Assembly (NCBI GenBank): GCA_964526505.1 | Contig: CAZGJC010000008.1 | Span: 1-58,549, forward strand | Direction of reading: 5' to 3' | Source of the DNA: SVTX01 sp964526505 | GTDB lineage: Bacteria > Bacillota > Clostridia > Oscillospirales > CAG-272 | Length of the DNA stretch: 58,549 nucleotides | Part shown: positions 8,282 through 17,248 of the stretch, one piece after another | How the letters are laid out: every line of letters begins with the position of its first letter | Numbering within the stretch: position 1 is the stretch's first letter | The notes under the pieces: generated by a model | The model's database searches: none | What the model was told of the DNA's origin: nothing | The model's input: only the letters and a program-made list of their open reading frames with translations | Position numbers and translations under genes: made by a program

Positions 8282-9763
8282 ATGAATTATCAAAGTACCC
8301 GTGACAACTCGGGAAAGAAATTCTCATCCGCACAAATAATAAAGCAAGGTCTTGCCACAGACGGCGGATTGTTCGTCCCGAACTCAATTCCGAGCCTTAC
8401 GTACGACGACATAAAAAGCCTTTGCGATAAATCTTATACCGAAAAAGCGGCATATATACTCTCACTCTTCCTTACGGATTACACCTACGACGAACTTTTG
8501 TTCGACAGCGAGAAGGCATATTCCGAGGAACGTTTTCCGGGAGGTCCCGCACCGCTTAGACATATCTGCGACAACACCTATTCACTCGAACTTTGGCACG
8601 GACCCACCTCGGCATTTAAAGATATGGCACTTCAAATAATGCCACGCCTGCTTTCACGTGCGATAGATAAAACCGGAGAAGACAAAGACGCACTTATACT
8701 TGTCGCAACGTCGGGCGACACGGGAAAGGCAGCACTCGAAGGATACCGTGACGTAGATAAAATAAAAATTATGGTTTTCTACCCCGAAAACGGAGTAAGT
8801 AAAATCCAAAAACTGCAAATGGCAACGCAAGAGGGCGAAAACGTTTGCGTGTGTGCGATAAAAGGTAATTTCGACGATGCACAGACAGGCGTTAAAAATA
8901 TATTCGCAAATGCTGATATAAATGCCGATATTGCCGACTGCGGTTACTTCTTTTCAAGTGCCAATTCAATAAATTGGGGCAGACTCGTACCTCAAACGGT
9001 TTACTATATTTCCGCATACTGCGATTTGCTTAAAAGCGGAAAGATACATATGGGCGACAAAATAAATATATGCGTTCCCACGGGTAACTTCGGTAATATC
9101 TTTGCCGCATATATTACAAAACTTATGGGGCTTCCCGTAAATCACCTTATATGTGCCTCAAATGAAAATAATGTTCTCACGGATTTCCTTGCCACGGGCG
9201 AATATAACAGAAACCGAGAATTTCATCTCACCTCTTCCCCGTCAATGGATATCCTTATATCTTCCAATCTCGAACGCCTTATTTATTTCTGTGCCGGTTC
9301 TCAAAAAACCGCAGAATATATGAACGACCTGAATAAAAACGGTGCATACAAGGTAGACGAAGACGTAATGAAAAAAATAACCGAAAACTTTAAGGGATAT
9401 TTTGCCGATGGCGAACAAACAAGTTCGACCATAAAGAAATATTTTGAAAGTTGTAACTACCTTGCGGATACGCATACCGCAGTCGGACTTTGCTGTGCGG
9501 AACAATATCTCGAAGAATATTCTTCCGATATTCCTATGGTTGTCGCTTCAACCGCAAGCCCGTATAAGTTTGCCCGGGACGTATGTAAATCCATAACCGA
9601 CAACGCACCCACAGATCCGATATCCGCACAAAAACTTTTGAGTGAATTGTCAAAAACCGAAATTCCTTACCCTTTGAGAGATTTATCAAACAGAAAATTA
9701 AGGTTTACAAAAGTCGCAAATTGTAAGGATATGCCACAGGAAATACTTGATTTTATTTCATAA
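8282..9763 (+). CDS. thrC: Threonine synthase
   Basis: This 493-residue PLP enzyme converts O-phosphohomoserine to threonine. PLP Lys113 lies in GPTSAFKDMALQ, followed by ATSGDTGKAALEG (phosphate-binding loop) and PTGNFGNIFAAY. The N-terminus (YQSTRD, DGGLFVP) is that of the long threonine synthase class. A GGAG site precedes ATG 8282. No homoserine kinase or dehydrogenase is nearby. The palindrome at 9780-9799 ends the plus-strand unit that starts at apgM. Confidence 0.95.
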   Translation: MNYQSTRDNSGKKFSSAQIIKQGLATDGGLFVPNSIPSLTYDDIKSLCDKSYTEKAAYILSLFLTDYTYDELLFDSEKAYSEERFPGGPAPLRHICDNTYSLELWHGPTSAFKDMALQIMPRLLSRAIDKTGEDKDALILVATSGDTGKAALEGYRDVDKIKIMVFYPENGVSKIQKLQMATQEGENVCVCAIKGNFDDAQTGVKNIFANADINADIADCGYFFSSANSINWGRLVPQTVYYISAYCDLLKSGKIHMGDKINICVPTGNFGNIFAAYITKLMGLPVNHLICASNENNVLTDFLATGEYNRNREFHLTSSPSMDILISSNLERLIYFCAGSQKTAEYMNDLNKNGAYKVDEDVMKKITENFKGYFADGEQTSSTIKKYFESCNYLADTHTAVGLCCAEQYLEEYSSDIPMVVASTASPYKFARDVCKSITDNAPTDPISAQKLLSELSKTEIPYPLRDLSNRKLRFTKVANCKDMPQEILDFIS

Positions 9764-9779
9764 TCATTTCATAAAACAA

Positions 9780-9799
9780 GCCGTGCATAAATGCACGGC
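9780..9799. terminator. Convergent hairpin between thrC and DUF1540
   Basis: GCCGTGCAT and ATGCACGGC form a perfect 9-bp stem around a 2-base centre. It lies 16 bases after thrC and 14 bases beyond the end of the minus-strand DUF1540 gene, so it can serve both. T-tracts are poor, so strength is uncertain. Confidence 0.65.
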
Positions 9800-9813
9800 A
9801 GGAATTAAATTTA

Positions 9814-9999
9814 TCAGCAATGACACTTGCCGTCGGGCTTGAATGTTGTACAAGATGTTTCGGACGAGCATTTCGCTCCGTCGTGAGATACGGCAATCTG
9901 TTCCGCCGTGCAGTAAGTTTCACCGTCATGATAATAACAGTTCTTTACGGAACAGTTAATTCCCTTGATGTGCTTGCAACAATTTTTTTCCTGATTCAT
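9814..9999 (-). CDS. DUF1540 small cysteine-rich protein
   Basis: The 61-residue protein has nine cysteines (7, 8, 16, 21, 30, 44, 50, 59, 61) and the DUF1540 pattern: I-x-C-x(4)-C-YYHDG, YCTAEQI, and CSSETSCTTF. DUF1540 proteins are common in clostridia and presumed to bind metal; no function is established. It is a single-gene unit on minus inside a plus-strand region. Its promoter region has a dyad in an over-long spacer (see 10028-10059). Confidence 0.88.
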   Translation of the reverse strand: MNQEKNCCKHIKGINCSVKNCYYHDGETYCTAEQIAVSHDGAKCSSETSCTTFKPDGKCHC

Positions 10000-10027
10000 T
10001 ATTTTTTACCTTGCCTTTCATATATGA

Positions 10028-10059
10028 ATAATACAAGACCCGATTTGTCGGGCTGTCAA
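10028..10059 (-). promoter_or_regulatory. Candidate promoter of DUF1540 with 20-bp spacer containing a dyad
   Basis: On minus, TTGACA (10059-10054) is followed after 20 bases by TATTAT (10033-10028). The spacer holds the inverted repeat CCCGA-N4-TCGGG (10039-10052). A 19-20 bp spacer with central dyad is the classic layout of promoters activated by MerR-family regulators. A weaker -10 (TTGTAT) exists at 17-bp spacing, so the call is tentative. Confidence 0.5.
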
Positions 10060-10109
10060 TTATATTATTCACGCTCAAAGGCAATATTATTCACTACCCG
10101 AGGTAACAT

Positions 10110-10847
10110 ATGTCTTTATTCGTTATGTCCGACCTGCACCTGTCCACAAACGAAAAAACCAATAAGTCTATGGAAGTATTCGGTTCAAGATGGATAGACT
10201 ATATCCCGAAAATTCAAAAAAATTGGAATTTGCTTGTTTCCGACAGCGATACCGTTGTCATCCCGGGCGACGTTTCGTGGGCTATGAATCTTGAAGATGC
10301 CATATCCGACCTTAAATATATAAATTCTTTAAACGGAAAAAAACTTATCGGAAAAGGTAATCACGACTTTTGGTGGAATACGTCAAAAAAAATGCAGGAT
10401 TTTTTCGGCTTTCATTCTCTTGATACACTGTCCATTCTGTATAATAACGCATATATTGTTGAAGACAGAATTGTTTGCGGTTCAAGAGGTTGGTTTCCCG
10501 ATGAGTCCAAACAAACGGCGGTAAACAACGCCGACTACGAAAAAATCATAAATCGTGAATGTATAAGACTTAAAATGAGCCTTGATACGGCTCAAAAACT
10601 TCAAAAAGACCACGAAAATACCTGTGGCGTCAAACTTCCATTGGTGGTTTTTCTTCACTTCCCACCGATATGGAACGACTTCGTTATGCGTGATATCATA
10701 GACGTATTGCATACGTATAATATAGATACTTGCTATTACGGTCATATTCATAACTCGTATAATTGCCCGTCGTCTTTTGAATTTGAAAATATAAAATTTG
10801 TGATAACGTCGTCTGATTTTTTAAATTTCTATCCGCTTAGGATTTGA
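10110..10847 (+). CDS. Calcineurin-like metallophosphoesterase (COG1768 type)
   Basis: The 245-residue cytosolic protein has the five metallophosphoesterase blocks: SDLHL (Asp8, His10), PGDVSWAM, GKGNHDFWW, VVFLHFPP and YYGHIHNS. These bind two metals and hydrolyse a phosphoester. The GDVSWAM and GNHDFWW forms are those of the COG1768 predicted phosphohydrolases. The substrate is unknown. The start has CCCGAGG upstream. It is flanked by the divergent DUF1540 gene and the tig promoter, so it is probably transcribed alone. Confidence 0.88.
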   Translation: MSLFVMSDLHLSTNEKTNKSMEVFGSRWIDYIPKIQKNWNLLVSDSDTVVIPGDVSWAMNLEDAISDLKYINSLNGKKLIGKGNHDFWWNTSKKMQDFFGFHSLDTLSILYNNAYIVEDRIVCGSRGWFPDESKQTAVNNADYEKIINRECIRLKMSLDTAQKLQKDHENTCGVKLPLVVFLHFPPIWNDFVMRDIIDVLHTYNIDTCYYGHIHNSYNCPSSFEFENIKFVITSSDFLNFYPLRI

Positions 10848-10935
10848 AAATAATATCAAAACTCGTTTTTTGTCTCAAAAATCATAATTTATGCACGGAA
10901 TTTAAGTTTTTACACATTAAAAATCCAAAAAAGTA

Positions 10936-10964
10936 TTGACAAAAAACACAAAAAAATATAAAAT
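10936..10964 (+). promoter_or_regulatory. Promoter of tig
   Basis: TTGACA (10936-10941), 17 bases, then TAAAAT (10959-10964) lie about 90 bases before the tig start in an A/T-rich region. Confidence 0.78.
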
Positions 10965-11056
10965 ATATTGTATGCTTTTTTTCGGTGATTAATATCGCCT
11001 CGAAAAAGAATAATAGATTAAAAAATATATTAGATAAAAATTTGGAGGAATTCAAA

Positions 11057-12337
11057 ATGAATTTGTTGAAGTCTGAAAAGGCTGAGAAAAGCACGGTTAA
11101 AATAGAATTTTCCGTTGAAAAATCCGTGTTCGATGCAGCTGTTGAAAAAGTTTACCGCAAACAGGTAAAGAAAATTAACGTTCCCGGTTTCAGACCCGGT
11201 AAAGCTCCCCGTGCAATGATTGAAAAAATGTACGGCACAGGTGTTTTCTATGAGGATGCAATAAACGACCTTATCCCCGAAAACTATACCGAAGCAGTTA
11301 AAGCGGCAGGCCTTGACGCAGTTGGTCAGCCCGAAATCGACGTTGTTTCCATCGACGATAACGGACTCGTTCTTTCCGCAATCGTTCCCGTAAGACCCGA
11401 ATGTAAAATCGAAGGTTACAAGGGTATCGAAGTAGAAAAAGAAAATATCGAAGTAACCGATGAAGAAGTTGATAAAGAAATCAATATGGTAAGAGAGAGA
11501 AACTCTCGTGAAATCGACGTAACCGATGCTCCCGCAGAAATGGGAAATATCACTAAAATCGACTTTGAAGGCTTCTGCGACGGCGTAGCATTCGAAGGCG
11601 GTAAGGGTGAAGATTATTCCCTTAAACTCGGTTCGGGCAGTTTCATTCCCGGATTTGAGGAACAGGTTGCAGGTCACAATATCGGCGAACAGTTCGACGT
11701 AAACGTTACTTTCCCCACCGAATACCATGCAGAAGAACTCGCAGGTAAAGAAGCAACTTTCAAAGTTACAATCAAATCCATTGAAAAAGTAGAACTTCCC
11801 GAACTTGACGATGACTTTGCAAAAGACGTATCCGAATTTGATACGTTCGCTGAATATCGTGAAGACGTAAAGGCAAAAATCCAGAAGAGACACGACGCAG
11901 AAGCGGACGCTAAACTCGAAGAATCTCTTCTCAATACACTTATAGAAAAACTTGATGCGGAAATTCCCGAGGCTATGTTCGTAGCGGAAACCGAAAACTT
12001 CGTTCGTGACTACGATAACAGACTCCGTCAGAGCGGTCTTGACCTCCAAACGTACTTCAAGTATACAGGTCTTACGCTTGAACAACTTCGTGAACAACTC
12101 CGTCCTCAGGCTGAAAAACAGGTCAAGGCAAGACTTGCTCTTGAAACCGTTGCATCGCTTGAAAACGTTCAGGTTTCCGACGAAGAACTTGATGCAGAGT
12201 ATGCCCTCCTCGCTTCCAACTACAATATGGAAGTTGAAAAACTTAAAGAGTTTGTTGAAGCCGATATGGTTAAAGCAGACATATCCGTAAGAGGAGCTAT
12301 GAAACTCGTAAAGGAAAACGCAGTTATTAAGGCTTAA
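11057..12337 (+). CDS. tig: Trigger factor
   Basis: Trigger factor is the ribosome-associated chaperone and peptidyl-prolyl isomerase. The ribosome-binding domain has the signature GFRPGKAP near residues 41-48, the FKBP-like domain covers about 155-240 (IDFEGFCDGVAFEGG to FKVTIKSI), and the helical substrate-binding arms follow to residue 426. ATG 11057 has a strong GGAGGA site (11044-11049); an earlier in-frame start at 10985 lies too near the promoter. It heads a tig-clpP-clpX cluster, a common bacterial order coupling folding and degradation. Confidence 0.95.
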   Translation: MNLLKSEKAEKSTVKIEFSVEKSVFDAAVEKVYRKQVKKINVPGFRPGKAPRAMIEKMYGTGVFYEDAINDLIPENYTEAVKAAGLDAVGQPEIDVVSIDDNGLVLSAIVPVRPECKIEGYKGIEVEKENIEVTDEEVDKEINMVRERNSREIDVTDAPAEMGNITKIDFEGFCDGVAFEGGKGEDYSLKLGSGSFIPGFEEQVAGHNIGEQFDVNVTFPTEYHAEELAGKEATFKVTIKSIEKVELPELDDDFAKDVSEFDTFAEYREDVKAKIQKRHDAEADAKLEESLLNTLIEKLDAEIPEAMFVAETENFVRDYDNRLRQSGLDLQTYFKYTGLTLEQLREQLRPQAEKQVKARLALETVASLENVQVSDEELDAEYALLASNYNMEVEKLKEFVEADMVKADISVRGAMKLVKENAVIKA

Positions 12338-12349
12338 TTCAAACTTTTT

Positions 12350-12436
12350 TGTGCCGTACCTTTGCACAACCGCTTCATTGTGGCTTTTGTCGGGTACGGC
12401 ACACTTACACCATAATAAAAAGCCGTCAAAGACGGC
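12350..12436 (+). promoter_or_regulatory. Structured leader between tig and clpP
   Basis: TGTGCCGTACC (12350-12360) pairs perfectly with GGTACGGCACA (12393-12403), enclosing a CACAA/TTGTG inner pair. A second hairpin GCCGTC-AAA-GACGGC (12422-12436) lies just upstream of the clpP ribosome site (AAAGAGG, 12442-12448). Neither is followed by a T-run, so these look more like a regulatory or processing structure than a terminator. Confidence 0.5.
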
Positions 12437-12460
12437 AAAGAAAAGAGGTATAGCGATAAA

Positions 12461-13066
12461 ATGGACATTTACGGTATAAAAAATGCACTTGTTCCCACAG
12501 TAATCGAACAAACAGGACGTGGTGAGCGTGCTTACGACATTTTTTCACGACTTCTCAATGACAGAATAATATTCTTGTCCGACGAGGTAAACGATGCAAC
12601 AGCGTCCCTCGTTGTTGCTCAAATGCTTTTTCTTGAAGCACAGGATCCCTCCAAAGATATATGTTTCTATATAAACAGTCCGGGAGGATCCGTAACGGCA
12701 GGAATGGCAATATACGATACTATGCAGTATATTAAATGCGATGTATCAACCATATGCATAGGTATGGCGGCAAGTATGGGAGCGTTCTTGCTTTCTGCCG
12801 GAACAAAGGGTAAGCGAATTGCTCTTCCCCATAGCGAAATTATGATACATCAACCTCTCGGCGGGGCTCAGGGTCAGGCGTCCGATATAAAAATCAGAGC
12901 GGAACTTATTCTCCGTACACGTGATATGCTCAACAAAATTCTTTCCGAAAACACGGGAAAATCTATTGAACAAATCGAAAAAGACACTGACAGAGACTAT
13001 TTTATGACAGCCGATGAGGCTTTGGAATACGGTATTATTGACCGTATACTTGAAAAGCACGAATAA
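12461..13066 (+). CDS. clpP: ATP-dependent Clp protease proteolytic subunit
   Basis: ClpP forms the tetradecameric serine protease barrel used by ClpX and ClpC. The catalytic triad is visible: Ser105 in GMAASMGAF, His130 in IMIHQPLGGAQGQ and Asp179 in DTDRDYFM. Length (201) and the N-terminal hydrophobic loop are standard. clpX starts 20 bases downstream. Partner unfoldases ClpX (adjacent) and ClpC (32.4 kb) are both in the window. Confidence 0.97.
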   Translation: MDIYGIKNALVPTVIEQTGRGERAYDIFSRLLNDRIIFLSDEVNDATASLVVAQMLFLEAQDPSKDICFYINSPGGSVTAGMAIYDTMQYIKCDVSTICIGMAASMGAFLLSAGTKGKRIALPHSEIMIHQPLGGAQGQASDIKIRAELILRTRDMLNKILSENTGKSIEQIEKDTDRDYFMTADEALEYGIIDRILEKHE

Positions 13067-13086
13067 GTATTTTGAAAGGTGACGAT

Positions 13087-14415
13087 ATGGCATCCGAAAA
13101 CAATCGCACGTCTAATTTAAGATATTGTTCCTTTTGCGGACAAAATGAAAATCAAGTTAACTTTTTAATTCCCTCCGCATCGGGTGTTTATATATGCGAC
13201 TTTTGCGTTGAGGCTTGTTCCGAATTGATATACGAAAATTCAACCGCAGTTCAAGACTCACATACGCTTTCGTTTGAAAATTTGCCGAAACCCGTACAAA
13301 TAAAAGAAACTCTTGACGAATACGTCATAGGTCAGGACGAGGCTAAAATCGCCCTTTCCGTAGCGGTTTATAACCACTATAAGCGTATTCTCAACAAGAA
13401 CGAAACCGCCCCCCGTAAGAGAAAGAAAAAATCCGCCCCCGTAGAGGAAAACGACGTTGAAATTCAGAAAAGTAACGTTCTGCTTCTCGGACCTACCGGA
13501 GTAGGTAAAACGTACCTTGCTCAGACGCTTGCAAAAACGCTCAAAGTGCCGTTTGCAATCGCCGATGCAACAACTCTCACAGAGGCAGGCTACGTCGGCG
13601 AGGATGTCGAAAATATCCTGCTACGACTGATTCAAGCGGCAGACTACGATATAGAACTTGCCGAAAAAGGAATTATATATATCGACGAAATAGATAAAAT
13701 CTCACGTAAAAGCGAAAATCGCTCAATAACACGTGACGTATCGGGCGAAGGTGTACAGCAGGCTCTGCTCAAAATTCTCGAAGGTACGGAAGCGAATGTT
13801 CCACCTCAGGGCGGACGTAAACACCCCACTCAGGAATTTATAAAAATCAATACCGAAAATATACTCTTTATATGTGGCGGTGCATTCGACGGACTTGATA
13901 AAGTCATTAAAAAACGTGAGGGTGGCAACACCATAGGTTTCGGAAGTACAAGTGCAAAGGTTTCCGATAACGGCTCTGAAATCTATAAAAACGTAACCGC
14001 ACACGATATAGTCAAGTTCGGTCTTATCCCCGAACTTGTCGGCAGACTTCCCGTTATAGTTTCCCTTTCCGAACTTGATAATGACGCTCTTGTCAAAATC
14101 CTCACAGAGCCAAAAAACGCCATCATCAAACAGTACGTCAAATTATTCCAAATTGACGGAGTTAAACTTTCGTTTGAAGACGACGCTCTCACGGCAATTG
14201 CATCTCTTGCAACAGAACGCCATACGGGAGCCCGTGGTTTGCGTTCGATTATGGAATCGTTTATGACACATATTATGTACGACGTTCCGACAAGAAACGA
14301 CATAGAAGAAGTAATTATAACCGAGGGTTGCGTAAGAAATAAAGACTACCCGAAAATAGTCTTAAAGTCTCCCGAAGTTATGCAAATCCCGGAAAAAACA
14401 CCCATAACAGAATAA
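13087..14415 (+). CDS. clpX: ATP-dependent Clp protease ATP-binding subunit ClpX
   Basis: ClpX is the AAA+ unfoldase for ClpP. The N-terminal zinc-binding domain has CSFC and CDFC pairs; the AAA+ domain has Walker A GPTGVGKT and Walker B IIYIDEIDKI, then sensor-2 region GARGLRSI. ATG 13087 has GAAAGGTGA upstream; a TTG five codons earlier falls within that ribosome site. Length is 442. An inserted Lys/Arg-rich stretch (about residues 103-112, RKRKKK) occurs just before Walker A, where many clostridial ClpX have a variable loop. The unit ends in the large hairpin at 14430-14509. Confidence 0.97.
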   Translation: MASENNRTSNLRYCSFCGQNENQVNFLIPSASGVYICDFCVEACSELIYENSTAVQDSHTLSFENLPKPVQIKETLDEYVIGQDEAKIALSVAVYNHYKRILNKNETAPRKRKKKSAPVEENDVEIQKSNVLLLGPTGVGKTYLAQTLAKTLKVPFAIADATTLTEAGYVGEDVENILLRLIQAADYDIELAEKGIIYIDEIDKISRKSENRSITRDVSGEGVQQALLKILEGTEANVPPQGGRKHPTQEFIKINTENILFICGGAFDGLDKVIKKREGGNTIGFGSTSAKVSDNGSEIYKNVTAHDIVKFGLIPELVGRLPVIVSLSELDNDALVKILTEPKNAIIKQYVKLFQIDGVKLSFEDDALTAIASLATERHTGARGLRSIMESFMTHIMYDVPTRNDIEEVIITEGCVRNKDYPKIVLKSPEVMQIPEKTPITE

Positions 14416-14429
14416 TAAATCGTATTAAT

Positions 14430-14509
14430 AAAAATCCATCCGCTGTGAAGTGAACCCAAAAAGTTTGACAAACTTTTGAAGGTGCATATCTCACAGCGGA
14501 TGGATTTTT
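14430..14509. terminator. Bidirectional terminator of clpX with nested IS3-end-like repeat
   Basis: A perfect 19-bp stem joins 14430-14448 with 14491-14509 (ends AAAAATCC and GGATTTTT). The A/T tracts on both flanks allow termination from both strands; the right arm touches the stop codon of the convergent MBL gene at 14508. Instead of a short loop it encloses 42 bases (14449-14490) containing AAAAGTTT-GAC-AAACTTTT and ending in GGTGCATATC, a sequence shared with two palindromes at the right end of the window. Confidence 0.85.
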
Positions 14510-15407
14510 ATTTTATGCGTTCTATACTTGTCCCGTCGCACACAAATACAACGCTTCCCTCTGTATCCGTGCGAATTAACTCTATACCGAACATCTCAAT
14601 CCTGTATGCCACTTCCGATGCAGGATGACCGTAGGTATTGTCCATACCGCAACAAGCGATAGCATAACTCGGTGTAGTGTATGACAAAAATTTGTATGAA
14701 CTTGAAGTTTTCGAGCCGTGATGACCGAGTTTTAAAATATCGCAATCAAGAAAATTCCCGTACTTCTCAATCATCTCATATTCGGAATCGACTTCCGCAT
14801 CACCCGTGCATACGACCGAATATTTTCCGAACTCAACTTTTACGACAACACTTGTGCTGTTTGTCTCACTGTAATCTTCACATTCGGAATTGGGTGCAAG
14901 TATAGTACTTGTACAATCACCGAGACGGAATTGATATCCCGAATATGCATTTATTACGTTGATGTCTTTTTGCTCTATAAGAAACAAAATTTCCGTGCAA
15001 CATTCAACGTCATCGTAATTGTCCTCCATTACTACGTTTTTTACCGAAAATTTATTTAATATCATATCCGCACCACCAACGTGGTCATCATGCGGATGAG
15101 TCAAAATCAAATATTCAAGTTCGACAATCCCGAGTTCTTTAAGATAACTTTCAAGACCCACCTCTGCCTCTGTCGTCCCGCAGTCAATCAATATATTGCC
15201 ATCATTAGTCATTATAAGCACTGCGTCCGCCTGACCAACGTCTATAAAATGAATGCTTATGCCTCCACAACCGAGTATCTCAATTGCCGGATTTCCATAT
15301 GCAAAAAAGTCACGAAAAGCATAAATTCCCACGGTACCCGCAAATATAAGTGCAAGTACCGCAAGAAATATAGATATGCGTTTCGTGATCTTTTTCCCGT
15401 TAGTCAT
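14508..15407 (-). CDS. Membrane-anchored ComEC-like metallo-beta-lactamase-fold hydrolase
   Basis: The 299-residue product has one N-terminal membrane helix (about 10-32) and a ComEC-type MBL domain: SIHFIDVGQADAV, THPHDDHVGG at 103-112, CTGDAE and LGHHGSKTS. It lacks the ComEC channel region, so it is a stand-alone hydrolase facing the cell exterior, possibly a nuclease or phosphodiesterase; the substrate cannot be told. It is the last gene of the activase operon, 24 bases after the zinc-ribbon gene. Confidence 0.85.
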   Translation of the reverse strand: MTNGKKITKRISIFLAVLALIFAGTVGIYAFRDFFAYGNPAIEILGCGGISIHFIDVGQADAVLIMTNDGNILIDCGTTEAEVGLESYLKELGIVELEYLILTHPHDDHVGGADMILNKFSVKNVVMEDNYDDVECCTEILFLIEQKDINVINAYSGYQFRLGDCTSTILAPNSECEDYSETNSTSVVVKVEFGKYSVVCTGDAEVDSEYEMIEKYGNFLDCDILKLGHHGSKTSSSYKFLSYTTPSYAIACCGMDNTYGHPASEVAYRIEMFGIELIRTDTEGSVVFVCDGTSIERIK

Positions 15408-15431
15408 ATATCAATTGTGTTTAAATTGTAA

Positions 15432-15890
15432 TTATTTTGCCTTAACGTAAAATCTGTGCGAACATTTGGGACATCTTACGGCGTTTTTTCCGCTCTTATA
15501 CGGAAGTCTCAAAGTGTTTGAACATTTCGTGCAATCCCTGTAAATATATTCGGAACTGTCTTTCGGACCGAACTTTGATTTTCTTGATGTGTTAAATATA
15601 AAAAATCTTTTTACGGCATTGCGTGCGTCAAGATATACCTGATTTTCTTTTCTGCGTTTTTCAATCTTTCTTGAAAAACATCTGCAAGCGGACCATATAA
15701 GTAATGCAAGGTTGAGCGTAATCACTACAAAGAGTATTATCGCCCCCACAAGATATTTTCCGATAAAAACACTCAAAATCCATTCAAGTACAAGCAAGAC
15801 AAGTACAAGAATGCTTATAAACGTGTAAAGTTCGTCCGTTCCGTATCTGCCATACATAAACGAATAAATCTTATCTCTGAATTTTCCCAT
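15432..15890 (-). CDS. Membrane protein with C-terminal zinc ribbon
   Basis: This 152-residue protein is not a named family I can assign. It has an N-terminal FMYGRYG-type motif, two membrane helices (about 23-43 and 46-70), a basic linker and a C-terminal rubredoxin-like zinc ribbon with CTKC and CPKC pairs (about 121-145). Similar small proteins are widespread in clostridia as hypotheticals. It lies in the activase operon, 38 bases after the dehydratase gene. A role in membrane assembly or binding of nucleic acid or protein is possible but not shown. Confidence 0.7.
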   Translation of the reverse strand: MGKFRDKIYSFMYGRYGTDELYTFISILVLVLLVLEWILSVFIGKYLVGAIILFVVITLNLALLIWSACRCFSRKIEKRRKENQVYLDARNAVKRFFIFNTSRKSKFGPKDSSEYIYRDCTKCSNTLRLPYKSGKNAVRCPKCSHRFYVKAK

Positions 15891-15928
15891 AATAACCTCC
15901 TAAAATCTGATTTTGACTGTGTCTATTT

Positions 15929-17233
15929 TTATGCGTTAAGTTCCCTGTGCAAATTTTCATTTGCATTGGCGAGCATCAATTTAATTCTGTTTTCCTGATT
16001 TATTTTTGTCGCTCCCGGGTCGTAATCTATCGCAACAATGTTAACGTTCGGGTGAGTTTCCTTTATAGGCTTCATCATTCCCTTGCCGACAATATGGTTA
16101 GGTAAACATCCGAACGGCTGAGCACAAACAATGTTGTCCACACCCTCTGCTATAAGTTCGAGCATCTCTGCCGTGAGTAGCCAACCCTCTCCCATCTTAA
16201 CTCCATTGCTTATATATCCTTCTGCGGCGTGAACCGTGCGGTCAAATGACGACGGCACCGTAAAAGTTCCGTTATTTCTTATGGCTTCAAACATATCATT
16301 CTGTTTTTTTGCCACAAATTTGCAAACAAGTTTGTATATCCAAGCAGTCTTTTTTCCTCTTCCGTACAGTTTTGCATCCTCAATGGGATTGTAAATGCAA
16401 TACATAACAAAGTCCATAAGCCCGGCCATTACGGGTTCTGCATTTTCGGAAATTAAAAATTCTTCAAGATTATTATTACCGAGAGGTGAGAACTTCACAA
16501 AAATCTCGCCTACAATTCCAACCTTGACTTTCTTCTCTCCCGTCAGCGGAATGCTTGCAAAATCGGCTACCATTTTTGCGTAATTTTTCTTCACGTCGGA
16601 ATATTTGAGACTTTTGTGAGTCATCTCGTAAGCCAGCCTGTCCGTCCATTCGTCGGCAAGTTTTTCGGAACTTCCGCTCACACACTCGTACGGTTTCGTC
16701 TGATTTATAAGTGTCATCATCAAATCCCCGTAAAGCACGGCATATACCGCTCTGTGTGCCATCGGAAGCGTAATCTTGAATCCGGGATTCTTTTCAAGCC
16801 CGAAAAAATTCAAAGATATTACGGGAACGTACTCAAATCCGGCTTTTTTCAACGCTTTGCGAATAAGTGCTATGTAGTTTGAAGCACGACAACCACCACC
16901 CGTCTGTGTCATCATAAGGGCTATCTTGTGTGTGTCGTATCTGCCGCTTTCAAGAGCGTGAATAAATTGTCCTATAACAAGCAATGCGGGGTAACAAGCA
17001 TCATTGTGAACGTTTCTCAGTCCTGCGTCTATAACCGCTTTTTCATCGCCATGAGTGCCGTCTTCAAGTAATTCCGTCTTATATCCATAGTGATTGAATA
17101 CTTTGGATATTATTTTAAAATGCCTTGGTAACATCGTAGGAAAAATTATAGTGTAATCTTTCCTCATCTCCTCGGTAAATATAACTCTGTCGCTGTCGGT
17201 ATAACCACCGCATTTGTTTTCTCTTTTGCTCAT
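15929..17233 (-). CDS. 2-hydroxyacyl-CoA dehydratase-like Fe-S protein (COG3580 type)
   Basis: The 434-residue protein belongs to the 2-hydroxyacyl-CoA dehydratase/HgdB-related superfamily. Conserved cysteines suited to Fe-S ligation occur in NDACYPALL, GGGCRASNY and CAQPFGCLPNH. The gene lies 15 bases after the 998-residue activase and is surely its partner. In known systems an ATP-driven activase injects a high-energy electron into such a protein. This COG3580 branch has no proven substrate; it resembles double-cubane cluster proteins more than classical heterodimeric dehydratases, which is inference. Confidence 0.85.
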   Translation of the reverse strand: MSKRENKCGGYTDSDRVIFTEEMRKDYTIIFPTMLPRHFKIISKVFNHYGYKTELLEDGTHGDEKAVIDAGLRNVHNDACYPALLVIGQFIHALESGRYDTHKIALMMTQTGGGCRASNYIALIRKALKKAGFEYVPVISLNFFGLEKNPGFKITLPMAHRAVYAVLYGDLMMTLINQTKPYECVSGSSEKLADEWTDRLAYEMTHKSLKYSDVKKNYAKMVADFASIPLTGEKKVKVGIVGEIFVKFSPLGNNNLEEFLISENAEPVMAGLMDFVMYCIYNPIEDAKLYGRGKKTAWIYKLVCKFVAKKQNDMFEAIRNNGTFTVPSSFDRTVHAAEGYISNGVKMGEGWLLTAEMLELIAEGVDNIVCAQPFGCLPNHIVGKGMMKPIKETHPNVNIVAIDYDPGATKINQENRIKLMLANANENLHRELNA

Positions 17234-17248
17234 TTCGACACCCCCTTT

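Noticed and set aside
11030..12511. Long minus-strand reading frame of 493 codons opposite tig
   Set aside because: It is the antisense shadow of tig: Phe/Cys/Val-rich composition, no ribosome site and no recognisable domain, while tig on plus is complete with all domains.
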